A DNA stretch of 28,411 bases from assembly GCA_036939975.1 (NCBI GenBank), contig JALLPB010000522.1, positions 1-28,411 on the forward strand, given 5' to 3'. This DNA comes from Cyclostephanos tholiformis (lineage: Eukaryota; Bacillariophyta; Thalassiosirophyceae; Thalassiosirales; Thalassiosiraceae). The position numbers were made by a program, and so were the translations under genes. Positions 19,096 through 28,354 of this stretch are shown here, one piece after another; position 1 is the stretch's first letter, and every line of letters starts with the position of its first letter. The notes beneath the pieces are model-generated. The model saw nothing but the letters and a program-made list of their open reading frames with translations, did no database searches and was not told the DNA's origin.

Positions 19096-19108
19096 TCTTG
19101 TCACAGAA

Positions 19109-19165
19109 TGGGCCTGAGGCCATAGCAGAATACCGCTTACTTTTTCTCCACATCCATATTGTGTC
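19109..19165. repeat. Satellite remnant
   Basis: CTGAGGCCATAGCAGAATAC followed by a CTTACTTTTTCTCCACATCC-like core matches part of a satellite monomer, closest to the copy at 13,070-13,130. It is the far edge of the interrupted satellite field and shows that about 3.3 kb, including the transposase remnant, separates it from array 3. Confidence 0.7.
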
Positions 19166-20593
19166 AATTCTTACAATAGCTAAGTGGTAACATATAACAT
19201 GGTTTTAAAGTTAATTTTTGTTTGCTTACAGAGTTAGATTGAATGGGCAAGAACCTCAGCTTTCACACAGTATTTTCCTTTTTTTGGGAAGCTCTTTGTA
19301 TCAATGATGTAAGAGAAAGAGAAGCATTTTGCTTCACATTTTTTGCACTAGTTTTGAATACCCCACCATGCCCCCGGCAGGCTCTGAAGGTGTTTCATGC
19401 CCCAGCACATTGGATCTGATGCATGTTCAAAACCAAAATCTACAACTTAGAAACCGGGTAGTTCATTAGCAACCCACCATTTTCAAAAATTAATTTGGCA
19501 GGAGTAATATTGCACTACAATTTCTGGTGGGAATAGCAAAGTTTTAAGATTTTCTGGCAAGAACAGCAAGAGCTAAAAAAAATCTTCCCACCAAATCTCA
19601 TTTTGTGACATTTTTTGGCGTGTGCCAGGGATTTTAAAAAATAAAAACCTGAAACTTAACAACACCAGACAAGTATTTTTGAACCAAATTTTGAGTTCTC
19701 CCACAGACAGACCACAGCCACAAGCAACAGCCGCCCACATTCCGGCAGTTTACATTTACAGTTAACAACCAAGTTGTTGCCACCCTGAGTGCTGGGTTCT
19801 CCAAAAACTCCACCAAGTCTAAGTCTGCATGAGAGGACTTGCCACCCCTATTGAATTATATTTGCCAGGTCAGGATCAGGACCTTCTTGTGCCAACTTCT
19901 GACTGCTGACTCTTTGGGCACTTGATTGTCATCCACTTTTCAATGCTATTGCTGATCAAGGTTAGAGTTAGAAATGACTGGACAGACCTAACCCACCTGC
20001 CTGGCAAGACAATCAGGGACTACATCCCATGCATCCCCCAGCAATGACGGTAACCATGTGAGTAATGAGGAAGAGGTGAAGTCAGTCTTTGGCCGCTGAA
20101 AATAAACTGCACACCAATAAACCAAGAGAGAGAAAGAGAATGTGGGAACAAACAATGGAGAAAAATTATTCAACAATCAGCCGCATCATATCCCCAATCA
20201 TAAGAACAAGATGAGATTTGAAAGATGCAGGGAGTATTGTTCTTAGACTACAGCTGATGATCTAATAGTCAGATTTTCTGCTGAGGTGAGCTATTGGGAT
20301 GAGAACATGAATGAAAAGAGTTGCAAATACAAGAAAATAAATAGTGAGAATAAGGATGGAGGAGGTAAAAATGACGCAGAGGCATGATAAGCAGCACTTT
20401 GTAAATGCTAAGGACTACGTAGCAAAGTTAACCTCACTTGGCAAATTGTGCTTGCTTGTAGCTGATATACTAATGAGAGCATCATGGCAAATGCAAAAAG
20501 GCGAGTTCCATACTCTAGGTTATGCTTATGATGCACAATACATAATATGCCTCTTGCGTTAGTGGCTAATAGTAGATTTTTTTCTTCTTCTTT
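19166..20593. other. Unassigned AT-rich region
   Basis: About 1.4 kb with no gene I can support. Open frames are short; the longest is 72 codons at 20344-20562 (an ATG-initiated, lysine-containing frame of unknown kind). TTTTGGC/GGCAGGA-like words recur near 19,490-19,620 without forming a clear repeat. It probably consists of old transposon remains. Confidence 0.35.
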
Positions 20594-21649
20594 TCATTTG
20601 AACTCCGGCTCGGGCAAGCCCCTCACCCCGCTTGGCATCTTGACCCTCCAGAGTCCTCCACCGTTTGGTGCCCTAGTTGTCACAAAGAGCTCATCGAGAT
20701 TCCGCCCCCCAAAGGTGACGCTCGTGGGATTGGCATTCACGTGCACGATCGTCTCCACGACCCCGGTATCTGGATCGAGTTGCACCACCATACCCCCCCC
20801 CGTAACGGCGATCCACAATCTGCCCTTGTCATCCACTTGCGCGCCATCCGGCGCGCCCGGGATGTACGATGGCATCGTCCAAATCAGCCTCCTATTGGAC
20901 AACGGCCCGTACCGGTCGTAGTCGAAGGCGTACACGCGTCGGGTGGGGGTGTCCCCGAAATACATGGTACGACCGTCTCCGGAGAAGCAGATGCAATTCG
21001 ACACTCGGAATCGGTAATCGAGCAATATCTCCTCCCATTCCAGCGTCCTCGACGAGAGACGGTACAATCCCGCGTTATTCTCGCCCTCCGTCGCGCCCGC
21101 CCGATGGTACTGGTTGTACATCCCGAGGACTAGGTTGCCGTATCGATCGACTCGGCCGTCATTCGGGCGCGTCGTCGACCCGTGATCCGGACGATGAACG
21201 AGATGCGTCGGGTCGGAGGCGAGATCGAAATTGCATAGCAATATGCCGCTCTCGCCTGCGACCACGACCGAGTTCGACTGCCCCACGAGACCGACGCATC
21301 CGATGGCAGTATTCATGAGACGTCTGTACGGCGGATCCACCAGATTCCAACGCCAGACTTCCCCCTCCGTCGCCCTTTGGGATGCGCCGGGCCGTCCGAC
21401 ATGGACGACGATGCGACGTCGCGGAGGGAGACGGGTCATATTGGATGCGAAAAAAAAAAAGAGCAGAATCGATATTATTAGGGAGTGAGGGGGGGATGAA
21501 TATATTGTGCCAAATGACTCCTATGTGAGTGCGTTAACTCACGACACCCAATAGAGGGCCTGATCCCTATCCGACCAAACGGGACTCTCTCCGAGGGCGT
21601 TCTTGGTCGGCATGACTTCAATGGCAACGAGCTCACGCGGAGAAAACAT
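20594..21649 (-). CDS. SMP-30/gluconolactonase/regucalcin-like beta-propeller, two exons
   Basis: The CDS joins exon 21649-21543 to exon 21374-20594 (295 residues). The intron at 21375-21542 begins GTGAGTT, has a long T tract, and ends at the first AG after it, keeping the frame. Splicing recovers the family's N-terminal blade: ALGESPVWSDRDQALYW, with the metal-binding Glu at residue 21. Later blades show RPNDGRVDRYGNLVLGMY, SNCICFSGDGRTMYFGDT (metal-binding Asn), VYAFDYD, PDGAQVDDKGRLWIA (metal-binding Asp) and TSVTFGGRNLDELFVTT. Length matches the family (about 290-310). Members are divalent-metal lactonases or esterases acting on sugar lactones and related substrates; which one cannot be told. 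No targeting peptide is evident, so probably cytosolic. The gene ends next to the repeat block. Confidence 0.85.
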
Positions 21650-21780
21650 GTCGTTCGCAAATCGATCATTCGCGATGACCTGGACGTTTGCGTGTGCGTG
21701 GAGACGATGATTCGATGAACAGAACGAACGTGAGTTTCAAAACACCGGTTGGTCATTGGACTCCTCTCCCACGTCTGTCG

Positions 21781-23211
21781 TCAATTGCCACTCGCCTTCT
21801 TCTTCCCATCGTACGCGTCATTCGTACCATCGTATATCCTCGTGAACGAATCGGCATTCAGACTCGCACCGCCCACCAGGGCACCGTCCACGTCCGGCAT
21901 GTCCATGATGCCCAAGACAGTATCGGGCGTGACGCTACCGCCGTAGATGATCCTGATCGCACCGTCCGATACCTCCCCCGCGGTACAGCGCAATACGCGC
22001 GAGAGCGAATTGAGTATCGCGGCGTGAGCCGCCTGGGCCTGACTCGGCGTCGCCACGAGTCCGGTCCCTATGGCCCATACCGGCTCGTACGCTATTACCA
22101 CCCGACCGTCGCGCAATATCGCACTCGCGTCGACGTTAATCAAACATCCGGACAACTGTTCGTCGATGACACGCTCGAGCATGCCGTTCTCGTATTCCTC
22201 CAACGTCTCGCCCACGCAAAGCACGACCCTCAATCCCGGCACGTCGAGACATCCGCGCAATGCCATGTTGATGCTCGCGTCCGTCTCGCCGAAGTGGACG
22301 CGTCGTTCCGAATGTCCCAATAGGACGTACGAACACCCCATCGATAGCAGCATGCTCGGCGCGACCTCGCCGGTATACGCGCCCCCGTCGTGCATGCCGC
22401 AATCCTGCGCCCCGACGAGTATGCCCGATCCCTCGAGTATGCGAATCGCGTCGCTAAGGTACGGCAACGGGGGGAATATCACCACCTCCGGCCCGTCCGA
22501 TGCATCGTCATCGTCCGGATACTCGTTGCCGTCGCGATGATTGACGAAATTCGCCACCAGCAGTCTAAGTAGGGTCACGGCCTCGGACCGGGTGGGCGGA
22601 TTGAGCTTCCAATTCCCGGCGACGATGGGACGTCGGGGTGGCCTATTGGGCGGTGGTGATGGCGGGATTGTCGTCGAGGGAGGACGAGAGACGACGACGT
22701 CGATGGACGACGATGACGATGGAACCTCCCACGAGCCGATGGCATATTGTTTCGGGGGGGAGGAGGACGATGATGACGCACAGTCGACGATTCTGCCGCC
22801 GCGGCCAAAGGGAGGGGGGCTGGGCGTCGCCCTATCGACGTGGACGACGTCGTGCGATTTGGCGGGATGGAGGGTGGGGGTCGAAGACGGCGATGACGAC
22901 GACGATATCATCATAGTTCCCGCCCCCATACCCGTACCAAACGAACCGTTGGGACTACCGACGACGCCACCCACGCCCACCCTGCCATCGATCGTCGAGT
23001 ACGGCGCGTAGGTCGAGAAATTCGACCTCTTCTCCCGTCCCGAGATCGGCGAATACGACGACGACTGAGACGACGTATCGCGAAGGGCGGTGGCCACGGC
23101 AGTGCCGCGGTGGTAACGGGTGATCATGGATGGGGAGAATGCCATTGCCGTCTCGGTGGCCGTTAGTAGCGCGCCTAGTGCGGCCCGAAGGAACTTACCA
23201 GTCGTCGTCAT
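21781..23211 (-). CDS. TPI: Triosephosphate isomerase, probably plastid-targeted
   Basis: It interconverts dihydroxyacetone phosphate and glyceraldehyde 3-phosphate in glycolysis and the Calvin cycle. The single exon encodes 476 residues. Residues 196-476 are a full TIM barrel with catalytic Lys202 (AGNWKLN), His300 (LLGHSERR) and Glu376 (IAYEPVWAIGTG), plus the phosphate-binding IIYGGSV and VGGASL. Residues 1-24 look like a signal peptide ending AMA, followed by FSPS, close to the ASAFAP-type motif that directs diatom proteins into the four-membrane plastid. Between them lies an unusual Ser/Gly/Pro-rich stretch (about 25-195), far longer than a normal transit peptide. It may be part transit peptide and part linker, or hide a mis-annotated intron; no good intron was found. 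The stop is 131 bases from the start of the gluconolactonase-like gene on the same strand. Confidence 0.92.
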   Translation of the reverse strand: MTTTGKFLRAALGALLTATETAMAFSPSMITRYHRGTAVATALRDTSSQSSSYSPISGREKRSNFSTYAPYSTIDGRVGVGGVVGSPNGSFGTGMGAGTMMISSSSSPSSTPTLHPAKSHDVVHVDRATPSPPPFGRGGRIVDCASSSSSSPPKQYAIGSWEVPSSSSSIDVVVSRPPSTTIPPSPPPNRPPRRPIVAGNWKLNPPTRSEAVTLLRLLVANFVNHRDGNEYPDDDDASDGPEVVIFPPLPYLSDAIRILEGSGILVGAQDCGMHDGGAYTGEVAPSMLLSMGCSYVLLGHSERRVHFGETDASINMALRGCLDVPGLRVVLCVGETLEEYENGMLERVIDEQLSGCLINVDASAILRDGRVVIAYEPVWAIGTGLVATPSQAQAAHAAILNSLSRVLRCTAGEVSDGAIRIIYGGSVTPDTVLGIMDMPDVDGALVGGASLNADSFTRIYDGTNDAYDGKKKASGN

Positions 23212-23592
23212 GGTTCAATGAAAAATGATATTAGTGCGTGCAGTCAATGATTCCCCGTCATCGCAATGACATCCAAAAACAGTGTACGTAGTGGGCAATC
23301 GTTTGTTAGTTACGTGAAGTACTTACATACAAGATACGACTATTATGCTCCAAGTCGTTACTGCTCTCCCTCCATAAAATACGAAATTGGATTTCCACTT
23401 TTCCTTCAGTCACGCCAGCGAATAGTGGCGCGGGCAAAGTGATTGTTTGCACATGCAATGAACAAACACTTGTCATGGGACAGTTCGCAGTTTGATTCTT
23501 CTACTTTTGCAATAGCGGATATTGCTCGTTTTAGTTTTACACAAATATATATCCAGTCATAAAACGGCGCCCGGCTCTACATAAAGACGGCT
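23212..23592. promoter_or_regulatory. Upstream region of TPI
   Basis: About 380 AT-richer bases before the TPI start codon. Open frames are absent. A CAAATATATAT stretch near 23,540 and several TATG/ACAT words could serve as AT-rich promoter elements, but no defined consensus can be named. It is also the 3' side of the small gene at 23593-23823. Confidence 0.35.
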
Positions 23593-23823
23593 TCACGGTT
23601 CGCTTTTGACATGCTCGGATTTCTTCCCCGCCCTGGTGCCCGTCGTCATCGGCGGCACGACGACGACGTCCCGACGACGGCGACGCTTGGTTTTCATCGT
23701 CTCGTGGCGTGTGCGCACGGAGCGCGGCCCGAAGACTCGCCTTCCATCGACGTGTTCGTCTCGTCGACGTGCGGATGTCATCGTTACCACTACCCCTAGC
23801 ATGATGATGATCGTTAGCCTCAT
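23593..23823 (-). CDS. Possible small secreted cationic protein
   Basis: An ATG-initiated 76-residue frame. Residues 1-18 (MRLTIIIMLGVVVTMTSA) have a basic start, a hydrophobic core and a small-residue end, as in a signal peptide. The rest is strongly basic (KRRRRR, RAGKK) with no cysteines. The stretch is a GC-rich island in AT-richer spacer, as the real genes here are. A competing frame on the + strand (to 23854) starts only at TTG. Family unknown. It could be a spurious GC-rich frame. Confidence 0.4.
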   Translation of the reverse strand: MRLTIIIMLGVVVTMTSARRRDEHVDGRRVFGPRSVRTRHETMKTKRRRRRDVVVVPPMTTGTRAGKKSEHVKSEP

Positions 23824-24107
23824 CGTCCGTGTTGAATCCTCGAGTGTTTGTTAGTTCCGACCCTCCTTTTGTGTTTGTGAGATAATAGCATTAGATATAA
23901 GTATCGTGACGGCCTATCGACACGAATAAAAACAGTTGAACCGGTCGAAATTAATCGGGATTTTGCACACAAGCATGATTGAAAACAACGAACGCCTTCC
24001 CAACCCCTTTTTCGACCGACACATAATAATTTCTCCTCCATTTTTGTTGTTGTCATCTACTCGTGCCACGTTCTCTAAAAACAGACAGACAAGAACCATC
24101 GCTAGTA

Positions 24108-24287
24108 ATGTCAGCCGAGTTTCAGCCTTCCAACGCCGCGTACGCTCGAAACAACGCTCAACTTCCCCTTGATCAGATCGATCAGGATGACACATGGGGT
24201 CAATTTATCGATCTTGACTATGAAGAAGGAGAGTTGGACCGGAGACAGATATTCCTTTCAATTAGAAGTCTTGTGACTTTGAAATAA
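24108..24287 (+). CDS. Small acidic hypothetical protein
   Basis: 59 residues from the ATG at 24108 (the frame extends upstream to a GTG at 24063). It contains DDTWGQFIDLDYEEGELD, an aromatic/acidic stretch, and ends SIRSLVTLK. No domain is recognised. It is convergent with the TPR-like gene, with 54 bases between the stop codons. It may be a short real gene or the last exon of one starting further left. Confidence 0.35.
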   Translation: MSAEFQPSNAAYARNNAQLPLDQIDQDDTWGQFIDLDYEEGELDRRQIFLSIRSLVTLK

Positions 24288-24341
24288 TACTGGTATTGTC
24301 CCTTCTTTTTCATTTCTCTTTCGTTATTTCTGGTCCAATAT

Positions 24342-26447
24342 CTAATTGTCAAGTGAAGTAGTGTTGTCCATCACGTAGTAACTTTTAAGAACGATGTTTG
24401 AATAGTCCTTGTCTTTGACGCCGTGTTGCTCCTTACCAAAACTAGGCAATACCTCGCCAATCGATGAATCCGTATCTTTCGATGAATGCTCGACCATCCC
24501 TCCTCCATCAAGTATTCCCTCGGCCTCGCGTATGTCCATAGCTTCTGAAAATGATTGCATTGCCGAGTTCCACTGCTTCAATTCTTTCTGAGCATACGAA
24601 AGATTTAACAAACTGTTCGCAAGGTCCTGCTCGACCGAATAATCAATTACTTGGCCGTTTTCATCGTAGGCTACATATTCTCTTAATCCTTCTCTCAGCA
24701 AATCCACCGACAGCTGAAGCTCAGTAATTGCCCACCGGACATCATTGTTCGCAAGCAGCAACGCTCCAATAGCCGAGCGAATGCTTCCCTCGTAAACCCT
24801 GTCGTGCTTTATTAGACTTGACACGTCATCAGCAGAATCAAACCCAATATCCAAATCGTAGTATGAACCATCTGATGGGTATTCACTCAGAAGTTGGAGG
24901 TATTCATTGAGCTTCATTTGGTAATATTTCAATAACTCCTCTTGCACTTTCGCACCAGAATTCTGCGTGTAAGTGTAGAAAGAATCCTCGTCCTCATCTT
25001 CATCATCTAGTGGCTGATCTAATGGCACCCGTCGTTCATAATAACGCTGGTAGGCTAAATGTTTGTGAAACACTTTTTTCGCATCTTCCGTCTTACCAGG
25101 TATATAGAAGTATGCGCCCCAAAGGGTCTGTGTTGTTTGCAACAAGTTGGAAACTACTTGCAAAGAATCGACATCTAATCGAGATTCCCGGTATTCATCG
25201 AACAACTGATCGTACAATGACACACTAATTTCTAACTCATCAGCCGCGTCTCGCCATCGAAGTTGATAGGTGTAGGTTACTCCTATGAAATGCCTAGAAT
25301 CAGCTATATCTCGTCTATATTCCTTGGCATCGCCTTGCTTCCGAGCTAATTCAGTGTAGAGCGTCAATCCTCTCGATATTTTAACCTCTGTCAACTCTAA
25401 AAAGCGTTTTTGACCTTCTCGAGGACCTTCTCGAGGCTCGCTTCTTTGGCCTCCTTCGAAATTATGCATCATAGCATCATATTCTGGAATTAAAATTTGA
25501 TCCTGATGAAGATTCCCATCAATATCCAAGACGTACCCATGCACATATATATCAAGGAGAAACATACCGAATCTGACTTCAACCAAGGCCATTGTTCGTT
25601 TCGCTTGTGTAACATCTTCGTCGTGATTTTCTTTGACGTCCTCGATATCAACACCGGATAAAAGTGCCATTGAATTCTCACACCAGCTTTCGGCTTGAAG
25701 TAGGTTACGATACTGAACGGACACATCATCGAATGTGGTAAGACCTGCGGCAATCCACATATTGTACACATCATATAAATTCCTGTGTCCCCATGATAAC
25801 CCGAGAGAAATTTGACTTTGCTCATATAGCGAGAAATTTTCATGTTCATCTACATTCAATGCCCCTGGATTCATAACACGCCATAAATGACGATAAACAG
25901 TTAGCGCCGCATCGAAGGCATTGACTGCTCTAGTGAAATGGTCGTTGGCTTCGGATGATTTCTTATCAAGATCCTCGTCTTCACCTCCCAAAGAATGATG
26001 TAGCATGATTCGCGACAATGACTCTTTATGGAGCGATGCTAATGACGACAAGTCCTCGATCAGCGTGTCTAATATCTCCTGAACGGTGACGCGAATCGCG
26101 TCGACTCTTGATCCCGACGGCAGTTCGATGAGTCGTTGTCGCTCGAGTTCGTCGAGCAGAGGCACGCCGCTTTGAATGTTAGTTAAATGTTGCATGAATT
26201 CGTATCCGTACTTGGCCGAATCGGAGGTATAGGTTTGAACCAGGTTGGTCAGGGTTCCCCTGCATGTCATCGCCTCATCTGATGTAACCAAATTCGTACT
26301 GCCATCGTGCCCAACTTGAACCTGGATTCCATAGCAGGAAGAGCCTGTCATAATAGCGAACAGGCAGATCATGCACGAAATGATGGCTCCAGGAACACGT
26401 GGACGGTTGTAGCCGCGGCGCCGCTGAACGGGGTGAAGGTGGACCAT
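24342..26447 (-). CDS. TPR-like helical-repeat protein with N-terminal membrane or signal segment
   Basis: 701 residues from the ATG at 26447. Residues about 19-41 (PGAIISCMICLFAIMTGSSC core) form one hydrophobic segment after a basic start (QRRRGYNR), so the protein is either secreted or anchored with its bulk in the ER lumen. The rest is helical with TPR-like spacing, for example SRHFIGVTYTYQLRWRDAAD, LELSV-type helices, and near the C-terminus DLANSLLNLSYAQKELKQW followed by NSAMQSFSEAMDIREAEG, a good TPR hairpin. An acidic loop (DDEDEDED) lies near residue 480. No catalytic motif is seen. It is less GC-rich than TPI. It is divergent from the methyltransferase gene with 244 bases between start codons, so the two may share a promoter region. 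Confidence 0.7.
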   Translation of the reverse strand: MVHLHPVQRRRGYNRPRVPGAIISCMICLFAIMTGSSCYGIQVQVGHDGSTNLVTSDEAMTCRGTLTNLVQTYTSDSAKYGYEFMQHLTNIQSGVPLLDELERQRLIELPSGSRVDAIRVTVQEILDTLIEDLSSLASLHKESLSRIMLHHSLGGEDEDLDKKSSEANDHFTRAVNAFDAALTVYRHLWRVMNPGALNVDEHENFSLYEQSQISLGLSWGHRNLYDVYNMWIAAGLTTFDDVSVQYRNLLQAESWCENSMALLSGVDIEDVKENHDEDVTQAKRTMALVEVRFGMFLLDIYVHGYVLDIDGNLHQDQILIPEYDAMMHNFEGGQRSEPREGPREGQKRFLELTEVKISRGLTLYTELARKQGDAKEYRRDIADSRHFIGVTYTYQLRWRDAADELEISVSLYDQLFDEYRESRLDVDSLQVVSNLLQTTQTLWGAYFYIPGKTEDAKKVFHKHLAYQRYYERRVPLDQPLDDEDEDEDSFYTYTQNSGAKVQEELLKYYQMKLNEYLQLLSEYPSDGSYYDLDIGFDSADDVSSLIKHDRVYEGSIRSAIGALLLANNDVRWAITELQLSVDLLREGLREYVAYDENGQVIDYSVEQDLANSLLNLSYAQKELKQWNSAMQSFSEAMDIREAEGILDGGGMVEHSSKDTDSSIGEVLPSFGKEQHGVKDKDYSNIVLKSYYVMDNTTSLDN

Positions 26448-26691
26448 TTCGGAAAATGAGGGTTCTCCTTCATATCGGGCGTAGGACAGACAGTGCCCTC
26501 TATCAGAAAATAATACTAGGTAGGTAGGTATTAATAGATATGAGAGGGCAATACATAAAACTGTTAGTATGTATAGTAGAACCTTTTACTTCTCCTTCTA
26601 TCCTCTGACCGGAGTCCTACAAAAACCAGTTGATGCAAGAGATGCAGCCCGGCAACCCCATCTGGGACCTGATGGGACGACTCCTGAATAG
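26448..26691. promoter_or_regulatory. Bidirectional promoter region
   Basis: 244 bases between the divergent start codons of the TPR-like and methyltransferase genes. It holds a TAGGTAGGTAGG run near 26,518-26,530 beside AT-rich DNA. No further motif can be named. Confidence 0.45.
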
Positions 26692-27615
26692 ATGAGTTCA
26701 AACGCCAATCCGGATGGACAAGCGGATCAACCTCTGGAAGAATGCTGGGATTTGCCGTCTGATTTCGACCTATACACAAAACACGAGGTACGGATGGTGT
26801 ACTACCACTACCCTATCTCTGGCAATTCATTCCGTCTCGAGTGCATAGAGCCGGATACGCCGCTTGATATCAATAATCAGATTCTATCGTCTAGACAGTT
26901 CGATGCTACCGGACATTGCGTTTGGGCGGGTGCCATTCTCTTAATTCGATGTATTCAAGAGATGAAGAAATTCGACATTGCGGGCAAACGAATGATCGAG
27001 TTCGGTTGCGGAACAGGAATTGGCGGTCTAGCGATGATGCTTATCGACGACATCTCCATAATTCCATCTTATATTTGTTTCACGGACAATGATCCAGACG
27101 CTCTTGATTTGTGTCAGAGAAATTGTCGACTAAACAACATAAGCAATGAGTTGTATTCGATCCTGGAGCTCACTTGGGGAGATGATGACCATATTGCAGA
27201 GATGTTCGATGTTGCACTTGCTACGGATGTACTATATGAAGTTAATTTGATCAAGCCTTTATTTAGGACGGTATCAAGATGCATTTCATCTGGTGGTGTG
27301 TTCATTTTGTCACATATTCCGCGCGCTTGCTACAATGAAGGTAAGCATTGGTTGTTTTCTTTTGTGGCTTTCTGCTTCCAAAACAATACCCAAGTTTATC
27401 TCTATCGTCCAACTTGAATCATTCCCAATGTAGGAAATCCACCAGAGGCACTAAATGATCTTGAGAAGTACATAATTAGCGATGCAATGAACTGTAATTT
27501 GAAATTGGAGGAAATAATAAGACCCCCCAAAGATGATTTCTGCACAAATATATTAGATTGGTGTAAAGTGACTTCCTTTGAGGGCGGAGGGATTCTCGTC
27601 TTCAGAAAGTGCTAA
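26692..27615 (+). CDS. Class I SAM-dependent methyltransferase, Methyltransf_16 (METTL21/FAM86-like) type, two exons
   Basis: The CDS joins exon 26692-27340 to exon 27434-27615 (276 residues). The intron at 27341-27433 begins GTAAGC and ends ATGTAG. Splicing turns a 241-residue frame that runs into intron sequence into one that ends ILVFRKC, the expected last strand of the fold. Motifs in order: GHCVWAGAILL (the family's 'G-x-x-W-xx-A' entry), MIEFGCGTGIGGLAM (SAM-binding motif I), FTDNDPDALDLCQRN (acidic post-I residue), ELTWGDDD, and FDVALATDVLYEVNLIKPL. Members mostly methylate lysines of translation factors and chaperones in the cytosol; the D-V-L-Y in place of the usual D-x-x-Y tetrad fits. 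The target protein cannot be told. Confidence 0.85.
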
Positions 27616-28354
27616 TATCTGCATTGTAAGGCGGCATGGAGATTCTCGGCCTCTAATTATATTGGTATCGCGTTAGTAAATAAGGTATTTCAGCACGGAG
27701 AGATGTTGTCTGGAGCTGCCTCCTGCTCAGAGTTGAGGGACTTTGGATTCATGATAATACTCCTTTTGAAAAAGGATTGCGCAGCTGATTGTCAAACCGC
27801 GACCTTGCGGCATTACAATTAAGATAACAGCAATGACGATAGATGCAGAGAACATTGAAAGGAAGTTGCCTTCTTCTCTCAACCTACAATCCTCAGATAT
27901 GCCCGTGGTTTGGATCTTGCAAATGCTTGAAACAGGACATGATAGTTAAGTTCTTCCTGCCAGACAACGCAGTGAGATGCAACGTCTTGGGATGGGAAGG
28001 TATTGGTCATTTTGCTAGTCAAACTTTTCAAACACCGTAACACCTATAAGAGCAAATTAGAACACTCAGAATCCATTTTGGGACCTTCTGGGCTAAATCA
28101 CATTTTTATTGGTACCACTCATACGAATATTTATCACCAGGTTTTTCTGCATCCCACTTGATGGTATTGGCACCAGAAACTCATGCTCATTGGAATCACC
28201 AATAATAGAAGACTTCTTGTTGTTGCTTGTGCAACTGATATCCTCCATGCACCTACCTTTGAATATATGTGGTTTAAATAATCAAAAATGACATGCTGTC
28301 TCAAAAATGGGAAGCTAAATGTGCTAAACAGACAGAATGGGTGGTTGCCAAAAT
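27616..28354. other. Unassigned 3' region
   Basis: The 3' UTR of the methyltransferase is expected at the start. Beyond that there are overlapping short open frames of 60-65 codons (27843-28040 and 28109-28291) with no recognisable domain. The many frame breaks in this AT-rich stretch suggest transposon remains rather than genes. Confidence 0.35.

Noticed and set aside
21478..21756. A separate 92-codon gene upstream of the gluconolactonase-like gene
   Set aside because: In a different frame of the same strand the sequence encodes the missing first exon of that gene; the 92-codon frame itself has no sensible product.
21688..22540. Long + strand open frames (211 and 156 codons) over the TPI gene
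   Set aside because: They are antisense to the conserved TIM-barrel sequence, with Arg/His-rich nonsense composition.
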